In this document: in pieces, positions 18,592 through 27,462 of the stretch | Layout: each line of letters starts with the position of its first letter | Numbering within the stretch: the stretch's first letter is position 1 | NCBI GenBank assembly: GCA_024655905.1 | Contig: JANLFP010000013.1 | Location: 1-64,000, forward strand | DNA from: Tepidanaerobacteraceae bacterium | GTDB taxonomy: Bacteria > Bacillota > Thermosediminibacteria > Thermosediminibacterales > Tepidanaerobacteraceae | Reading direction: 5' to 3' | Length of the DNA stretch: 64,000 bases | Notes under the pieces: model-generated | Database searches by the model: none | Told to the model about the DNA's origin: nothing | Seen by the model: only the letters and a program-made list of their open reading frames with translations | Translations under genes and position numbers: made by a program

Positions 18592-19218
18592 TTGTCCAGA
18601 TTTTACCTGATAAGGCATGGCGAGACCTTATGGAATAAAGAGTTTAAATATCAGGGCCAGTCGGATATACCTCTCAGTGATACAGGCAGGCTTCAGGCAT
18701 TAAAACTTTCGGAAAGACTCAAGGCGCAGAAGATTGATGGGGTATATTCAAGCGACTTGCAGAGGGCCATGGAAACAGCCCGTATAATTTCGGTGCCGCA
18801 CGAATTAGAGGTTTTTCCAGCCAGGGAGATGAGAGAACTTAGTTTCGGCAAATGGGAAGGCTGCACCTTCGACGAAATAAATGAAAAATGGCCGGGAGAA
18901 ATGGAAAGGTGGAGGAAGGACCCTTATAACGAGCGGCCGGAAGGAGGGGAAAACCTGTCGGAACTTTGCGAAAGGGTGTCCATATTTTTGAAGGCAGCTG
19001 CAAACAAGCATCCAGAAAAGAATATACTGATAGTTACCCATGCAGGTCCTATCAGGGCATTGCTTTCGGTCATACTAAACCTGCATTACGATCTTTTCTG
19101 GAAGTTTAAAATAAGTAATGCTTCTATCACGGTGGTGGAATACGACGGCAAGGAAGAATTGGCTAGAAGCAGCGCATATGTAGTTGCTGTCAACGATACA
19201 TATCATCTATATATATAG
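18592..19218 (+). CDS. cobC: Histidine phosphatase, probable alpha-ribazole-5'-phosphate phosphatase
   Basis: 208 aa. Seen: the phosphohistidine motif LIRHGETLWN at the N-terminus, GQSDIPLSDTGRLQA, ELSFGKWEG and the second catalytic histidine in VTHAGPIRALL at about 150. The fold is shared with phosphoglycerate mutases; the CobC role is inferred from its place 12 bases after cobS in a B12 operon. The start is taken as TTG 18592, with AAAGGGTG at a good distance; GTG 18583 would overlap that site. No cobT (lower-ligand activation) is seen beside it. Confidence 0.85.
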   Translation: MSRFYLIRHGETLWNKEFKYQGQSDIPLSDTGRLQALKLSERLKAQKIDGVYSSDLQRAMETARIISVPHELEVFPAREMRELSFGKWEGCTFDEINEKWPGEMERWRKDPYNERPEGGENLSELCERVSIFLKAAANKHPEKNILIVTHAGPIRALLSVILNLHYDLFWKFKISNASITVVEYDGKEELARSSAYVVAVNDTYHLYI

Positions 19219-19352
19219 ATGCAAAATAAGGCATCCGGGCCGCTTCGTAGTGCAAAAAGCTGCTTTAATGCTAGAGATGGCCAGTTACTTCCGCTCACCC
19301 TGCAGATGATTAATAATATAAGGGGTTTTCGAGATATTTATTACCGATATCC

Positions 19353-19385
19353 AAAAGAAAAAAGCAGCCGCTGGCTGCTCTTAAA
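19353..19385 (-). terminator. Terminator of the nifU-like gene
   Basis: A perfect hairpin AGCAGCC-GCT-GGCTGCT (19363-19379). Read on the minus strand it is followed by TTTTTTCTTTT, so it ends the nifU-like transcript; it may also stop read-through from cobC. Confidence 0.75.
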
Positions 19386-19394
19386 ACTTTTGTA

Positions 19395-19622
19395 TTATTG
19401 AACCTGCTGTACTTCTTTTACTCCGGGGATTTGTTCTTTTAAAGCTTCCTCAATGCCGTTTTTAAGGGTCATGGTAGCAAATGGGCATCCGAAGCAAGAG
19501 CCGGTGAGTTTTACCTTTACGATACCGCTCGATTCATCGACATCTACTAGCTCAACGTCACCACCATCTGCCTGCAGGGATGGGCGAATTTTATCGAGGA
19601 CTTCTTTGACTTTTTCCTTCAA
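19395..19622 (-). CDS. NifU-like Fe-S scaffold domain protein
   Basis: 75 aa, a stand-alone NifU C-terminal domain of the Nfu type. Seen: LDKIRPSLQADGGDVELVDVDE and then the cluster-binding CxxC in LTGSCFGCPFATMTL. Such proteins assemble or carry iron-sulfur clusters. The start is set at TTG 19622 because AAAGGAG lies 9 bases upstream and because the family is about 73-75 residues long; upstream in-frame ATGs add residues with no family similarity. It is convergent with cobC. Confidence 0.88.
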   Translation of the reverse strand: MKEKVKEVLDKIRPSLQADGGDVELVDVDESSGIVKVKLTGSCFGCPFATMTLKNGIEEALKEQIPGVKEVQQVQ

Positions 19623-19908
19623 AGGACACAGCTCCTTTCTATTTATGTCTTTTTTTAAAACCATTCCCATTATATCAGAAATTGTTTTGATTAGCAATTT
19701 TAAAGCTTACAGTATTAATGAAAGCAAAAAGCGAAATCATCAACGCATCCGCATATAAACAAATGTTTTTCCTGATTTGAACATAAGAGTTGATACATCA
19801 GATTTTAATGGTTTTGAACAAAATAATGAGTGATGAGATTTGGCGAGTCTCAAAAGGTTGAATCCTGCCTGATGGCCTAACTATGTAAATGAGAAAGAGT
19901 GTTGTAGA

Positions 19909-20928
19909 ATGAAGGTATCAGAACTGAGAGAATTATTAAAGCATTATAAAGAGGAAGATTTGAGGTTAATTATATCGGAGATGTATAAATCAATGCCTAA
20001 AAAACTGCGTGAGGACAAGGATATTGATACGATGCTTCAGGATGTTCATGCATATATGAGCATCAGCAAGATTGAAAGGACACGAAATGAGCAAGTTGAT
20101 GTAGATGATTTAAAACAGGAAATCGAACAGTTTATTGATTACGCATATAAACAGTATTATTTTGCTCCCAATAGTTTTGTGCACAAAAAAGAGAGGCCAA
20201 AATGGAGATTTAAAGTAAAAGCTTTCATCAAGGATTTGCAGCAAGTTCCGGTGGAAAGCGAAGATGGTGGGACAGCAACGGATTTGCTAAAAAAATTATA
20301 CGAAATGCTATGCTATGCCTGCAATTATTATATTTTCAGTACGGACAACCCTTTCAGATCTGTTGGTGTAGGGCAGACGACGTTGCTTGACTCCGTTATC
20401 TCAAGAATACTTGGGCAGGGGGTAAATAAAGAAAATGTAAAGTCTGTTGTTGAATTGGTCATAAATAGTAGTGTAGATAGAGAAACATTGCATTCGCACC
20501 TGATTATGGAACTGGTTAGAAACCTGAAAACTCCTGATTCAAAAAAAATTGCGATTGAGCAGTGCAGGGTTTTGAAGTCAGAAATTGATAATTCTAAAAA
20601 AATGTCATCAAAGAAATCATACGATTCTTACGAATATCGGCGCGAAGAAAAAATCAATAACCTGGTTGAGACGGTTTTCAGGTTGAATATGGCGCTATGT
20701 GAATATGAGGAGGCAATTAAATATTTTCATGATAACTATGTGGAGTCGGACGATGAAGTGTCATTGTATGTGCTGCTTGACTTGCTGTTTGAATATGAAC
20801 TTAAAGAATACTGGTTAAGGGAATACGATAAAGCATTGAAAAAAGGGATAAAGCCAAGAGGGTCATTGCAGAAGACACGAAAGTTCATACTGGAAAATGG
20901 AAGTTTACCGAAATATATTCATTATTAA
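19909..20928 (+). CDS. Conserved-looking protein of unknown function
   Basis: 339 aa, soluble, charged and helix-rich, with no signal peptide and no membrane segment. The N-terminus (MKVSELRELLKHYKEEDLRLIISEMY) looks like a small helical interaction domain. The middle has an acidic and aromatic segment (DYAYKQYYFAPNSFVHKKERPKW at about 78-100), and the C-terminal third has further helices ending RGSLQKTRKFILENGSLPKYIHY. I do not recognise the family. It stands alone, with a 211-base gap before it and a 234-base gap after it; the ribosome site is weak. Codon use looks like that of its neighbours. Confidence 0.75.
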   Translation: MKVSELRELLKHYKEEDLRLIISEMYKSMPKKLREDKDIDTMLQDVHAYMSISKIERTRNEQVDVDDLKQEIEQFIDYAYKQYYFAPNSFVHKKERPKWRFKVKAFIKDLQQVPVESEDGGTATDLLKKLYEMLCYACNYYIFSTDNPFRSVGVGQTTLLDSVISRILGQGVNKENVKSVVELVINSSVDRETLHSHLIMELVRNLKTPDSKKIAIEQCRVLKSEIDNSKKMSSKKSYDSYEYRREEKINNLVETVFRLNMALCEYEEAIKYFHDNYVESDDEVSLYVLLDLLFEYELKEYWLREYDKALKKGIKPRGSLQKTRKFILENGSLPKYIHY

Positions 20929-21085
20929 AATGATCGATGACAAATCATTTACAAAAGAAAGTTGAGCAGTTTGGCTAATTAAAGCTGCTTTCATTGCTAG
21001 GCGTAAAGAATGAGAGCAATCAAGAATAGAGAGGTGAAAATCTGTTATAATCAGTTAAAATCGGATAAAATTATATCCAATGGCA

Positions 21086-21114
21086 TTGACCGTAGAAAAT
21101 AGGTATGGTAGTAT
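21086..21114 (+). promoter_or_regulatory. Sigma-A promoter of the his operon
   Basis: TTGACC (21086-21091), 17 bases, TAGTAT (21109-21114), 48 bases before hisZ. I see no T-box leader or attenuator between it and hisZ. Confidence 0.6.
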
Positions 21115-21162
21115 CATTATTAATACTTTATTAATTTACCATATTAAAGGATGTTATATATA

Positions 21163-22329
21163 ATGGATTATATCTTTCAAAAGCCCGCGGGGGTGAAGGA
21201 TTTTCTTCCCCCGCTGGTCCGCAAAAAAAGGCAGATCGAAAGGGCCATTTATGATGTTTTTGAGAAATGGGGATATGAGGAAATAATAGCTCCCTCCTTC
21301 GAATATCTGGAGACATTTATTTCAAGCAACAGTCCAGGATTTTCTGATAAAATTTTCAAGTTTTTCGACCGGCAGGGAAGGGTCCTGGCCTTAAGGTCAG
21401 ATATCACCACATCCATAGCCCGCATGGTGGCGACTTATTATGGTGAACACCGGCTCCCGCTCCGTTTTTGTTATATTTCAAACGTCTTCAGATTTCAGGA
21501 ACCGAGGAAGGGGCGCGACCAGGAATTTTTCCAGGTGGGTGGCGAGCTAATCGGTATAAAGGGCATACAGGCCGATACGGAGATAATCCTGCTTGCATCG
21601 GAAATTTTAAAGAGAATTGGTATTTCCGATTTTATTGTTAATATCGGCCATATAAAATTTCTCGAAGGCCTGCTGGATGAAATAGATGCGGACCCAGGCA
21701 AAAAAGAGCAGATTGCCCATGCCATATTGGGTAAAAACTTTGTTCTGCTGGAAGAACTGATTAAAGATATTACTGTCAAAACGGGCACGAAACAGGTTTT
21801 GCTATCGCTGAGCAGTTTTTACGGTGGGCCGGAAATTCTTGAGAAATTAAGCAAAACTCCTTTGAATGAAAAATGCCGCAATGCCCTGTCGGAACTTGAG
21901 ACGCTTTCCGAAATGCTAAAGGGTTTTAATAATGACGTAAGGCTCACCTTTGACCCGGGGCTTGCAAGGGGCCTTGAATATTATACGGGAATTGTTTTTG
22001 AAATATATTCACCGGGTTCCGGGTTCCCGTTAGGAGGCGGTGGACGCTATGACAATCTGATGGATAAATTCAACGGAAACCGGCCCGCCACGGGTTTTGC
22101 GCTTACTGAAGAAGCACTGCTTTCAATACTGGAGAAAGATATTGTAGATTCCTATGAACCCAACTATATATTTTACGACATGGAAAATTTCATACGAGCT
22201 CTTAAAAAAGCAGAAGAACTCAGGAGACAAAATCTTGCAGTAAAAATGATACCGCTGGAAAATGAAGAAAATATATATATGGATGCAAGTTTTGCTTCCA
22301 AAACCTTCATTATAAGAACTAAAAAATAG
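21163..22329 (+). CDS. hisZ: ATP phosphoribosyltransferase regulatory subunit
   Basis: 388 aa, a class II aminoacyl-tRNA-synthetase-like paralogue of HisRS that lacks catalysis. It partners the short form of HisG to make the active, histidine-regulated first enzyme of histidine synthesis. Seen: PAGVKDFLPPLVRKKRQIE at the N-terminus, DITTSIARMVATYY, FRFQEPRKGRDQEFFQVGGELIG (motif 2-like), and LARGLEYYTGIVFEIY plus GGGGRYDNL (motif 3 region). It is the first gene of the his operon. ATG 21163 is preferred over ATG 21151, which touches the AAAGG ribosome site. Confidence 0.95.
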   Translation: MDYIFQKPAGVKDFLPPLVRKKRQIERAIYDVFEKWGYEEIIAPSFEYLETFISSNSPGFSDKIFKFFDRQGRVLALRSDITTSIARMVATYYGEHRLPLRFCYISNVFRFQEPRKGRDQEFFQVGGELIGIKGIQADTEIILLASEILKRIGISDFIVNIGHIKFLEGLLDEIDADPGKKEQIAHAILGKNFVLLEELIKDITVKTGTKQVLLSLSSFYGGPEILEKLSKTPLNEKCRNALSELETLSEMLKGFNNDVRLTFDPGLARGLEYYTGIVFEIYSPGSGFPLGGGGRYDNLMDKFNGNRPATGFALTEEALLSILEKDIVDSYEPNYIFYDMENFIRALKKAEELRRQNLAVKMIPLENEENIYMDASFASKTFIIRTKK

Positions 22330-22347
22330 AAGCGAAAGAGATGATTT

Positions 22348-22404
22348 GCTTGAAAAAACTTTTTATTACTATTAGTGCCGCCATCGATAGGGGTGGAATG
22401 GAGG
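22348..22404 (+). repeat. Intergenic repeat copy A, potential structured RNA, before hisG
   Basis: This 57-base stretch in the hisZ-hisG gap matches 59341-59399 before mutS2. The first 34 bases differ by two substitutions and a 2-base gap. Both end in GG(T/C)GGAATGG(A/G)GG. Between these blocks a small hairpin (CCGCC/GGTGG here) is kept although its loop has changed. Confidence 0.6.
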
Positions 22405-22504
22405 CTAAAATAATCTGTGGCAAATCGGAAACATAAGTGAAAGTTCATGCTGCCGCTTTAATATGGATTACATCAAATATGAAATTTTGAAAAGGAGATT
22501 TGCT

Positions 22505-23125
22505 TTGGAATTTCTGACAATAGCCCTTTCAAAGGGCAGGATACTCGGAGAAACGATGGAACTTTTCAAAAAAATAGAGATGCATCTTGATAATGTCAGC
22601 GAGGAGTCCAGGAAACTGATCTTTGAATTTGAAGACTATGGCATGAGATTGATTCTTTCAAAACCTCTCGATGTACCTATATTTGTGGAACATGGAGTGG
22701 CAGATTTGGGAGTGGCTGGGAAGGATGTGCTTTTGGAAGAAAGCAAGGATGTTTTTGAACTCCTTGATTTAAACTTGGCACGTTGCAGGATGGTAGTGGC
22801 CGTGCCGGAAGACAGGGCACCAGGCATCCCAATATACAGGGTTGCCACAAAATATCCACGCATTGCTGAAAGCTTTTTTTTAAAAAAGGCCCAGCCGGTG
22901 GAAATAATAAAACTCAATGGCTCTGTTGAACTAGGTCCGCTGTTGGGGCTTTCCGATGCCATTGTGGACATAGTGGCTACAGGCCATACATTAAAGGAAA
23001 ACCGCTTGAAGATAGAAGATGAAATCTGCCCCATCAGCGCCCGCCTAATCGCTAACCAGGTCAGTTTTCGCCTCAAATCAAGTCGGATACAGGAATTATT
23101 GAGCAGGATAAGGGCAATTATATGA
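22505..23125 (+). CDS. hisG: ATP phosphoribosyltransferase catalytic subunit (short form)
   Basis: 206 aa, the HisZ-dependent short form. It condenses ATP and PRPP, the first committed step of histidine synthesis. Seen: LTIALSKGRILGETMELF at the N-terminus, DVPIFVEHGVADLGVAGKDVL at about 63-83, and the PRPP loop region GLSDAIVDIVATGHTLKEN at about 155-173. TTG 22505 is chosen, with AAAAGGAGA 8 bases upstream. The gap of about 175 bases after hisZ carries repeat copy A. Confidence 0.94.
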   Translation: MEFLTIALSKGRILGETMELFKKIEMHLDNVSEESRKLIFEFEDYGMRLILSKPLDVPIFVEHGVADLGVAGKDVLLEESKDVFELLDLNLARCRMVVAVPEDRAPGIPIYRVATKYPRIAESFFLKKAQPVEIIKLNGSVELGPLLGLSDAIVDIVATGHTLKENRLKIEDEICPISARLIANQVSFRLKSSRIQELLSRIRAII

Positions 23126-23298
23126 TAAAAAAGAATTCTTCAGGACGCCAAATTGCCGGCAAACCCATGTGGAACGCAGTAGCGGACTTTAGAGCGGCTT
23201 ACCGAACAATCCGGTGACAAGGACGTCACCGCCGCCAATTTGACTTTTTACACTCGAAATCATAATTATTAGAAAGGAAATATGGGGAGGGATTTAAA
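23126..23298. other. 173-base gap at the place where hisD would be expected
   Basis: In many Firmicutes hisD lies between hisG and hisC. Here there is no room and no reading frame for it. The gap holds imperfect inverted repeats at its ends (CCAAATTGCCGGC near 23146 and GCCGCCAATTTG near 23232) and an inner hairpin CGGTGAC-AAGGAC-GTCACCG near 23212. A 31-codon frame at 23122, overlapping the hisG stop as ATGA, does not resemble a HisD N-terminus. Confidence 0.6.
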
Positions 23299-24387
23299 AT
23301 AAATCCGGGATTAAAATTCGTAAGGCAGGAAATTGTAAACCTTGAGCCGTATAAACCTGAAAAAGGGGCTTGCTGTATAAAGCTTGACGCCAATGAAAGC
23401 CCATATGATATTCCAATTGAAATAAAGGAGCGTATCTGGCAGAGGCTTAAACGTGAAAAAATAAATTTCTACTATGACCCGAGTTGCGATGAGCTGAGAG
23501 AAGAGCTTTCAAAATATACGGGCGCAAAACCAGAACAGATATTTGTAGGCAGCGGTTCCGACGAGATAATAAGCGATTTATTGTTTGCCTTTGCCGGTCC
23601 CGGGCGGGATGCGATAATCCCTGTGCCTGCCTTTTCAAGTTATGAAATTTTTGCAACCGTTTCCGGGGCAAATGTCATAAAGGTACCGCTTTTGTTGGAA
23701 AAACAAAATGAAGCCTGGCGGTGGGACCTGGATGTAGAGGGCATAAAAAAGCACTTTAAAAAAGATGAACCCCAGATGATGTTCTTATGCTATCCAAACA
23801 ATCCTACCGGCGATTACTTCAGCGAGGAGAAAATCCTTGATCTCATCGAATCTTTCAACGGCATCGTGGCAGTGGATGAGGCTTATTTTGAATTCGGAGA
23901 AAAGACCTTTGCAAACCGAATTTCAATATATCCCCATGTGGCTGTAATCCGTACCTTTTCAAAAATATTTTCCATGGCGGGCTTGCGGGTGGGTTATGCC
24001 GTGGCCCATGAATCCATTATAGACCAGCTATACAAGGTGAAACTTCCCTATAATGTCACTCTGTTTTCACAGATCGCCGCGATTGAGATTTTAAAAAACC
24101 TGGGCTGGGTGCACAAATTGAGGGACGAACTGGTTAAATCCCGGGATGAGCTTAAAGCAGAGCTGGACAGGATGCCCGGAATAAGAGTTTACCCGAGCTC
24201 AACAAATTTCTTTTTATGCGAATTTGAGAAGCCCAGGGATATTGTATACGAAAAACTCCTGGCAAAAGGCATCCTCACTCGCAGGCTAAATGGAGAAAAG
24301 CTGAAAAATGTATTGAGGTTTTGCGTGGGAAGCCCAGAACAGAACAGAGAATTGCTGGAAACCTTGCGACAAATTCTGACTGAATAG
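23299..24387 (+). CDS. hisC: Histidinol-phosphate aminotransferase with no canonical start codon
   Basis: About 362 aa PLP enzyme converting imidazole-acetol phosphate to histidinol phosphate. Homology-like sequence runs from NPGLKFVRQEIVNLEPYKPEKG through LDANESPYD, FVGSGSDEIISDLLFAFAGPG, NNPTGDYF, DEAYFEFGE and the PLP lysine in RTFSKIFSMAGLRVGYA. The frame has no ATG, GTG or TTG between the stop at 23242 and codon 95. The best start is ATA 23299, placed 8 bases after GGGGAGG. Alternatives: ATG 23282 starts six codons in another frame and meets T TTA AAA then TAA, so a -1 shift would enter the hisC frame; or one A has been lost from the AAAA run. A start at TTG 23581 would remove the N-terminal arm and part of the substrate site and is unlikely. 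Confidence 0.85.
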   Translation: MNPGLKFVRQEIVNLEPYKPEKGACCIKLDANESPYDIPIEIKERIWQRLKREKINFYYDPSCDELREELSKYTGAKPEQIFVGSGSDEIISDLLFAFAGPGRDAIIPVPAFSSYEIFATVSGANVIKVPLLLEKQNEAWRWDLDVEGIKKHFKKDEPQMMFLCYPNNPTGDYFSEEKILDLIESFNGIVAVDEAYFEFGEKTFANRISIYPHVAVIRTFSKIFSMAGLRVGYAVAHESIIDQLYKVKLPYNVTLFSQIAAIEILKNLGWVHKLRDELVKSRDELKAELDRMPGIRVYPSSTNFFLCEFEKPRDIVYEKLLAKGILTRRLNGEKLKNVLRFCVGSPEQNRELLETLRQILTE

Positions 24388-24496
24388 TTGGCATCGATTC
24401 TTGCCGACAAAGTGACTGAGGCGGATTCAATGATTTAACCGAACTGCACTTCCGTCGCTCAACGCTTCCAAAAAATTGCAGAAAGAAGTGAAATTT

Positions 24497-25084
24497 ATGG
24501 AAAGAAGCGCTGAAATCTCAAGAAAGACGGCAGAAACCGATATAAGGGTAAGATTGAATTTAGACGGTACAGGCCAAAGTTTAATTCAAACTCCCGCAGG
24601 CTTTTTCAACCACATGTTGACTCTATTTTCCCGCCATTCCCTTTTTGATCTGGAAGTAAGGGCCGCCGGAGACTGTGAGGTGGATTTCCACCATCTGGTG
24701 GAGGATACCGGTATAGTTCTTGGAGAAGCTTTTCTGAAAGCCCTGAAAGGAAAGGAGTCAATCCGCCGCTACGGAAGTTTTTATGTGCCTATGGATGAAT
24801 CCCTGGGTTTTTCGGCGGTAGACATCAGCGGAAGGCCTTATCTATTTTTTATGGCAGATTTTTTGAAAGATAAGGTTGGAGAGTTTGATGTGGAACTGGT
24901 GGAGGAATTTTTCAAGGCTTTTGCAAACAGCGCAAAAATAACGCTGCACATAGAGGTCATCCGGGGCCGGAATGCCCACCATATGATAGAAAGCATTTTT
25001 AAATCTTTTGCCAGATCACTGCGGGAAGCGGTAAGTTTTGATGAGCGGGAAAAAGGCATGCCTTCAACAAAGGGAATTTTATAG
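24497..25084 (+). CDS. hisB: Imidazoleglycerol-phosphate dehydratase
   Basis: 195 aa, the monofunctional IGPD of the his pathway (no phosphatase domain). Seen: the metal-binding histidine motifs FFNHMLTLFSRHSLFDL at about 36-52 and VDFHHLVEDTGIVLGEAF at about 63-80, and later IRGRNAHHMIESIFKSFARSLREAV near 155-180. ATG 24497 is chosen, although the ribosome site (GAAAGAAG) is weak. Gap of 109 bases after hisC. Confidence 0.95.
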   Translation: MERSAEISRKTAETDIRVRLNLDGTGQSLIQTPAGFFNHMLTLFSRHSLFDLEVRAAGDCEVDFHHLVEDTGIVLGEAFLKALKGKESIRRYGSFYVPMDESLGFSAVDISGRPYLFFMADFLKDKVGEFDVELVEEFFKAFANSAKITLHIEVIRGRNAHHMIESIFKSFARSLREAVSFDEREKGMPSTKGIL

Positions 25085-25152
25085 GGTTAAAATGCTTTTG
25101 AAAGATGGCTATAATGTATTTTTTAGTCCGGATATTAAAGGAGGATGCATTC

Positions 25153-25764
25153 TTGATAGGCATCATAGATTACGGCATGGGAAATTTGATGAGTGTGCAA
25201 AAGGCTTTTGAAAAATTGGGCTTTAAGGCAAAACTGCTCAAAAATCTGCAGGACTTAAAGAATATAAATGCGTTGGTCCTGCCGGGAGTAGGGGCTTTTC
25301 AAGACGCCATTGACAGCCTTAAATCTCTGGGCTGGATTGAAGTCATAAAAGATGTTGTAAAGTCCGGGATGCCTTTTTTGGGCATATGCCTTGGCATGCA
25401 GCTTTTATTTGAAGAAAGTTTTGAAGGTGGGCACCATGAAGGCCTGGGCCTCATAAAAGGTTCTGTCAGAAGATTTGAGCCGAAACAAAAAAACCTAAAA
25501 GTCCCTCATATGGGCTGGAATAGTGTTAAAAAAACCGGGGATTCCCGTCTTCTTGCAAACATACCCGACAACACCGACTTTTATTTTGTCCACTCCTATT
25601 ATTGCGACCCCAAAGAGGATGCCACCATCGGGACCACCGATTATGACAACGTTTTTACTTCATGTGTCGAAAAAGACAACGTTTTCGGGGTGCAGTTTCA
25701 TCCAGAAAAAAGCAGTCGGCTTGGGCTTGAGATTCTAAAGAATTTTGGGGAGATGGCCGGATGA
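25153..25764 (+). CDS. hisH: Imidazole glycerol phosphate synthase, glutaminase subunit
   Basis: 203 aa class I glutamine amidotransferase that feeds ammonia to HisF. Seen: IGIIDYGMGNLMSVQKAFEKLG at the N-terminus, the nucleophile cysteine in FLGICLGMQLLFEES at about 78, and the His-Glu pair in VQFHPEKSS near 183. TTG 25153 is chosen because AAAGGAGG lies 8 bases upstream. The stop overlaps the hisA start by 4 bases (ATGA). Confidence 0.95.
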   Translation: MIGIIDYGMGNLMSVQKAFEKLGFKAKLLKNLQDLKNINALVLPGVGAFQDAIDSLKSLGWIEVIKDVVKSGMPFLGICLGMQLLFEESFEGGHHEGLGLIKGSVRRFEPKQKNLKVPHMGWNSVKKTGDSRLLANIPDNTDFYFVHSYYCDPKEDATIGTTDYDNVFTSCVEKDNVFGVQFHPEKSSRLGLEILKNFGEMAG

Positions 25765-26483
25765 TCATATATCCAGCAATAGACTTAAGGGGCGGTCGCT
25801 GTGTAAGACTCATACAGGGGGACTTTTCGAAGGAGACCGTGTTTTCAGAGGGCCCGGTGGAAGTGGCAAAAAGGTGGGAAGATCAAGGAGCTTCATGGAT
25901 ACACGTGGTGGACCTTGATGGGGCAAAGTCGGGCAGCCCTCAAAATTTTGAAGTAATAAAACTTATCAGGAAAAATGTAAAGCTAAAAATCCAAGTAGGC
26001 GGAGGCATAAGAAATCTAGATGCCTTAAAAAAATATTTTGATACAGGGATCGATCGGCTCATATTAGGTTCGGCGGTGATAGAGTCTCAAGACATGGTAA
26101 AACAGGCGGTAGATTTTTTTGGGAAAGAAAAGATAGCTGTGGGAGTCGATGTTAAAAATGACATGGTAGCCGTTAAGGGGTGGACTGCTACATCTGAAGT
26201 GACTCTTGAACAAGTTTTAAAAAAGCTTCGGGAATTGGGGATAAAAAGAGTTATATATACTGACATCTCTAAAGATGGCATGATGTCGGGGCCGGATAAT
26301 GAAGGTATTGAGAAGATACTTGACTTCGGAGGTTTTTCCGTCATTGCATCAGGCGGCATATCATCTGTGGAAGATTTGGAGCAATTGTCCCGCTATGAAA
26401 GTCAGGGCCTTGAGGGAGCCATTATCGGAAAAGCTCTATATAGCGGCGCTTTGCGTTTGGGAGAGTTAATTCAAAAGTTTTAA
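25761..26483 (+). CDS. hisA: Phosphoribosylformimino-AICAR ribotide isomerase
   Basis: 240 aa TIM barrel catalysing the Amadori rearrangement of ProFAR. Seen: the catalytic Asp in YPAIDLRGGRCVRL at about 8, WIHVVDLDGAKSG, QVGGGIRN, and the second Asp in YTDISKDGMMSGP near 170. It starts at ATG overlapping the hisH stop. A gap of about 220 bases before hisF holds no gene I can support. Confidence 0.96.
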   Translation: MIIYPAIDLRGGRCVRLIQGDFSKETVFSEGPVEVAKRWEDQGASWIHVVDLDGAKSGSPQNFEVIKLIRKNVKLKIQVGGGIRNLDALKKYFDTGIDRLILGSAVIESQDMVKQAVDFFGKEKIAVGVDVKNDMVAVKGWTATSEVTLEQVLKKLRELGIKRVIYTDISKDGMMSGPDNEGIEKILDFGGFSVIASGGISSVEDLEQLSRYESQGLEGAIIGKALYSGALRLGELIQKF

Positions 26484-26706
26484 TTTTTTTACGCTTACTT
26501 ACCAATATATACGTGCCGGCTTAACAATATTACTATAATGTTGGAAGCAGATATCCAATTTAATCAAACTTCATATCTTGTGCTACTTGCGCTAGGTCAC
26601 TGCAAGATTGATGTAAACTTACGGGTAGTGGAAATATAACGCCGGTGAAGGATGCTGAACAGCATAGAGGTCATTGAAGATACTTTAAAATGCGAGGTTT
26701 AATATC

Positions 26707-27462
26707 ATGCTCAAAAAGAGAATCATCCCATGCCTTGATGTCAAGGATGGACGGGTAGTAAAAGGTACAAACTTCATAAACCTGCAGGATGCGGGAGATC
26801 CGGTCGAACTGGCAGCCTTTTACGACAGGGAAGGTGCCGATGAGGTGGTTTTTCTGGATATAACCGCATCGGCCGAAGGACGCAAGACCACGGTGGAAAT
26901 GGTTAGAAGGGCTGCCCGGGAAGTATTCATTCCTCTCACAGTGGGCGGCGGCATCTCGAGCATTGAAGATATCAGAAATTTGCTCATGGCCGGAGCCGAC
27001 AAAGTATCCCTTAACACTGCTGCGGTCCAGAATCCCGATTTGATCTATGAAGGGGCAAGACGTTTCGGCAGCCAGTGCATTGTGCTGGCTTGCGATGCCA
27101 AGAGGAATAAAAAAGGCTGGGAAGTATATATCCATGGAGGGCGCACTGCCACGGGAATTGACGCGCTGGAATGGATAGATAGGGCAGTGAAACTGGGAGC
27201 AGGCGAAATTCTCCTGACCAGCATGGATGCCGACGGCACCAAGGACGGCTATGATGTGAAGCTCACCAGGGCAGTTGCTGAAAGGGTGACTGTACCGGTG
27301 ATAGCGTCAGGCGGTGCAGGCAAAATGGAGCATTTTAAGGAAATTTTTCAGCAAGGCAGGGCTGATGCGGCCCTAGCGGCATCAGTATTTCATTACGGCA
27401 CTTACAGCATTCGTCAGGTGAAGCAATATCTGCGGCGAGAAGGGATTGAAATAAGATTATGA
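26707..27462 (+). CDS. hisF: Imidazole glycerol phosphate synthase, cyclase subunit
   Basis: 251 aa TIM barrel that closes the imidazole ring using ammonia from HisH and releases AICAR. Seen: the catalytic Asp in [17 protein letters not shown] at about 11, [18 protein letters not shown], and the second Asp in [12 protein letters not shown] at about 176. It starts at ATG and ends overlapping hisIE by 4 bases. Confidence 0.96.
   Translation: MLKKRIIPCLDVKDGRVVKGTNFINLQDAGDPVELAAFYDREGADEVVFLDITASAEGRKTTVEMVRRAAREVFIPLTVGGGISSIEDIRNLLMAGADKVSLNTAAVQNPDLIYEGARRFGSQCIVLACDAKRNKKGWEVYIHGGRTATGIDALEWIDRAVKLGAGEILLTSMDADGTKDGYDVKLTRAVAERVTVPVIASGGAGKMEHFKEIFQQGRADAALAASVFHYGTYSIRQVKQYLRREGIEIRL

Noticed and set aside
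19219-19401. 60-codon frame after cobC
   Set aside because: No ribosome site, overlaps the nifU terminator hairpin, composition not protein-like.
23122-23217. 31-codon frame overlapping the hisG stop (ATGA) as a hisD remnant
   Set aside because: The start position fits hisD, but the translation (MIKKNSSGRQIAGKP...) does not resemble any part of histidinol dehydrogenase.
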